Shown: positions 62,923 to 64,000 of the stretch, in pieces
Position numbering within the stretch: position 1 is the stretch's first letter
How the letters are laid out: each line of letters starts with the position of its first letter
Source: Syntrophomonadaceae bacterium
Lineage (GTDB): Bacteria; Bacillota; Syntrophomonadia; Syntrophomonadales; Syntrophomonadaceae
Length of the DNA: 64,000 bases
Assembly: GCA_012515055.1 (NCBI GenBank)
Contig: JAAYZA010000124.1
Coordinates: 1 to 64,000, forward strand
Direction of reading: 5' to 3'
Made by a program: the position numbers and the translations under genes
Notes under the pieces: generated by a model
Told to the model about the DNA's origin: nothing
What the model saw: only the letters and a program-made list of their open reading frames with translations
Database searches by the model: none

Positions 62923-63744
62923 TTGGATTTATGGGTAACTGAATATCAAACCCCCTCACTGGGCTTTGCCTGTAAAGTTAAAGAGACTCTGGCAGTTGAA
63001 CAGACCCCCTTTCAGTATTTATCCATCGTGGATACGGAACAGTTTGGCCGGATGCTGCTTTTAGACGGCATGGTTATGACAACTGAAAAGGATGAATTTG
63101 TTTACCATGAAATGATCACCCAAATTGCGCTTAATTCCCATCCTCGCCCGGAACAGGTTTTAATCATCGGTGGCGGCGACGGCGGTGCCTTAAGAGAGGT
63201 GGTCAACCACCCCCTGGTGGAAAAAGGGACCCTGGTGGAAATAGATGCCCGGGTCGTGGAGAATTCCAAAATATATTTTCCGGAATTGTCCTGTTCTTTT
63301 CAATCTCCCCGGGCAGAAGTGATCATTGATGATGGGATCTCTTATGTAAAACAGCAAAAGGACAAATTTGATATTATCATAATTGACTCTACTGAACCGG
63401 TGGGACCTGCTGTACAGCTTTTTCAGCCCGAGTTTTACCAGGCCGTTTATGAGGCCCTTAAGGAAGATGGGATGCTGGTGGCCCAGAGCGAGTCACCTTT
63501 TTTCAATCAGGATATAATCAAAATGGTCAACGAAGGGGTCAAAATGGTTTTCCCCCTGACAAAACTCTATCTGGCTGCTGTACCCACATATCCCAGCGGA
63601 CTGTGGAGCTTCACAGTGGGATCCAAAAAACATGACCCGGAGCTGGTGGTCAATAAACCCCAGAAACCATTAAAATATTATACCAGTGAAATACATCAGG
63701 CGGCTTTTAAACTGCCGGCTTTTGTGGGAGAGATCATTGGATAG
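62923..63744 (+). CDS. speE: Spermidine synthase
   Basis: The 273-residue aminopropyltransferase has the family motifs YQYLS-like FQYLSIVDTEQFGRMLLLDG, YHEMITQIAL, the GGGDGGALREV nucleotide loop, DDGISYV and DSTEPVGPA. The start is TTG 62923 after AAGGAGG. It lies 42 bp after the arginine decarboxylase and 2 bp before the agmatinase. Confidence 0.95.
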   Translation: MDLWVTEYQTPSLGFACKVKETLAVEQTPFQYLSIVDTEQFGRMLLLDGMVMTTEKDEFVYHEMITQIALNSHPRPEQVLIIGGGDGGALREVVNHPLVEKGTLVEIDARVVENSKIYFPELSCSFQSPRAEVIIDDGISYVKQQKDKFDIIIIDSTEPVGPAVQLFQPEFYQAVYEALKEDGMLVAQSESPFFNQDIIKMVNEGVKMVFPLTKLYLAAVPTYPSGLWSFTVGSKKHDPELVVNKPQKPLKYYTSEIHQAAFKLPAFVGEIIG

Positions 63745-63746
63745 GG

Positions 63747-64000
63747 ATGGAAGAAATGGATATTATGGAAAAATATTTTGAAAAAAAAGCCCTGTTCATG
63801 GACAGCAGTCCGGATATTACTGCATGCAGTAAAGTGTTATTCGGCATACCCATGGATAGTACCGTCAGTTTTCGTCCTGGCACCAGAATGGCTCCCTACA
63901 GGATCAGGGAAGTTTCCGAAGGGATAGAGGAATTCAGTGTTTACCAGAGAAAGAGCCTGGCTGAACTGGGGTTTTATGATGCCGGCGATTTGATCATCCC
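63747..64000 (+). CDS. speB: Agmatinase/ureohydrolase (3' partial)
   Basis: Eighty-four codons are visible before the window ends, with a frame that runs off the edge. The sequence has the ureohydrolase start KVLFGIPMDSTVSFRPGTRMAPYRIREVS. It would hydrolyse agmatine to putrescine and urea. ATG 63756 or 63765 are alternative starts in the same frame. Tight spacing to speE supports the operon. Confidence 0.85.
   Translation, partial: MEEMDIMEKYFEKKALFMDSSPDITACSKVLFGIPMDSTVSFRPGTRMAPYRIREVSEGIEEFSVYQRKSLAELGFYDAGDLII

Noticed and set aside
1-64000. CRISPR arrays, insertion sequences, prophage, rRNA or tRNA genes
   Set aside because: No regularly spaced repeats, transposase or integrase-like frames, or rRNA/tRNA sequence signatures were found when reading both strands by eye.

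Overview
The window (about 45-47% GC by eye) looks like the chromosome of an anaerobic, spore-forming Firmicute of the Syntrophomonas/Desulfotomaculum type. The evidence is an uninterrupted sporulation sigma factor (sigK), a GerM lipoprotein, low-GC Gram-positive synteny blocks (alaS-ireB-ruvX-DUF1292-mltG-U32; gerM-murI-...-rph-rdgB-yfcE; yqeG-aroE), purple/strong Shine-Dalgarno sites with many GTG and TTG starts, and anaerobic acyl-CoA metabolism (thiolase, two butyryl-CoA:acetate-type CoA-transferases, a 2-hydroxyacyl-CoA dehydratase-like pair, flavin/Fe-S electron-transfer subunits). No rRNA, tRNA, CRISPR array, insertion sequence or prophage was seen. The species assignment is inference.

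Layout. 1-1.6 kb: end of a sulfhydrogenase/sulfite-reductase-like electron transfer operon. 1.7-4.4 kb: a large fusion of a class III aminotransferase with an acyl-ACP-reductase-like domain. 4.6-6.2 kb: a DUF1285 protein and a radical SAM protein. 6.3-10.8 kb: a candidate structured RNA, a LytTR response regulator and a ChlI/ChlD-like AAA+/VWA pair. 10.9-16.9 kb: gerM, murI, dehydratase-like protein and activase, MBL hydrolase, rph, rdgB, phosphodiesterase. 16.9-23.6 kb: complete glycine cleavage operon gcvT-gcvH-gcvPA-gcvPB-lpdA plus lplA. 23.9-29 kb: CofE-like ligase, thiolase, a 34-codon membrane peptide, a CsoR-trxA unit with a visible operator, and rarA. 29-41.9 kb: mnmA, small envelope proteins, the alaS-mltG-U32 block and a class B penicillin-binding protein. 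41.9-46.9 kb: marR, CoA-transferase, a peroxiredoxin with an in-frame UGA at the catalytic position (selenoprotein), a structured intergenic RNA candidate, sigK and degV. 47.2-54.3 kb: galT, yqeG, an NRDE protein and the aroE-aroC-aroK-aroB shikimate genes with a pilin-like gene inserted. 54.4-62.1 kb: second CoA-transferase, ferritin-like peptide, a novel coiled-coil membrane protein, three prepilin-like genes, a minimal SUF (SmsC/SmsB-type) pair and a LysR regulator. 62.4-64 kb: polyamine synthesis (pyruvoyl arginine decarboxylase, speE, start of speB).

How it works together. Thiolase and the two CoA-transferases fit C4 acyl-CoA/acetate metabolism. The glycine cleavage complex with its own lipoate ligase feeds one-carbon metabolism. 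The arginine decarboxylase, agmatinase and SpeE form a contiguous arginine to agmatine to putrescine to spermidine route. PrxU, CsoR-thioredoxin, the ferritin-like peptide and the SMS Fe-S assembly pair suggest oxidative, metal and Fe-S homeostasis in an anaerobe.

The most noteworthy items are the selenocysteine peroxiredoxin (43996-44715) with its SECIS-like hairpin and two in-frame translation starts, the aminotransferase/acyl-reductase fusion (1724-4405), the two structured non-coding candidates (6335-6462 and 45057-45140), and a prepilin gene whose leader overlaps the end of aroE and has no canonical start codon.
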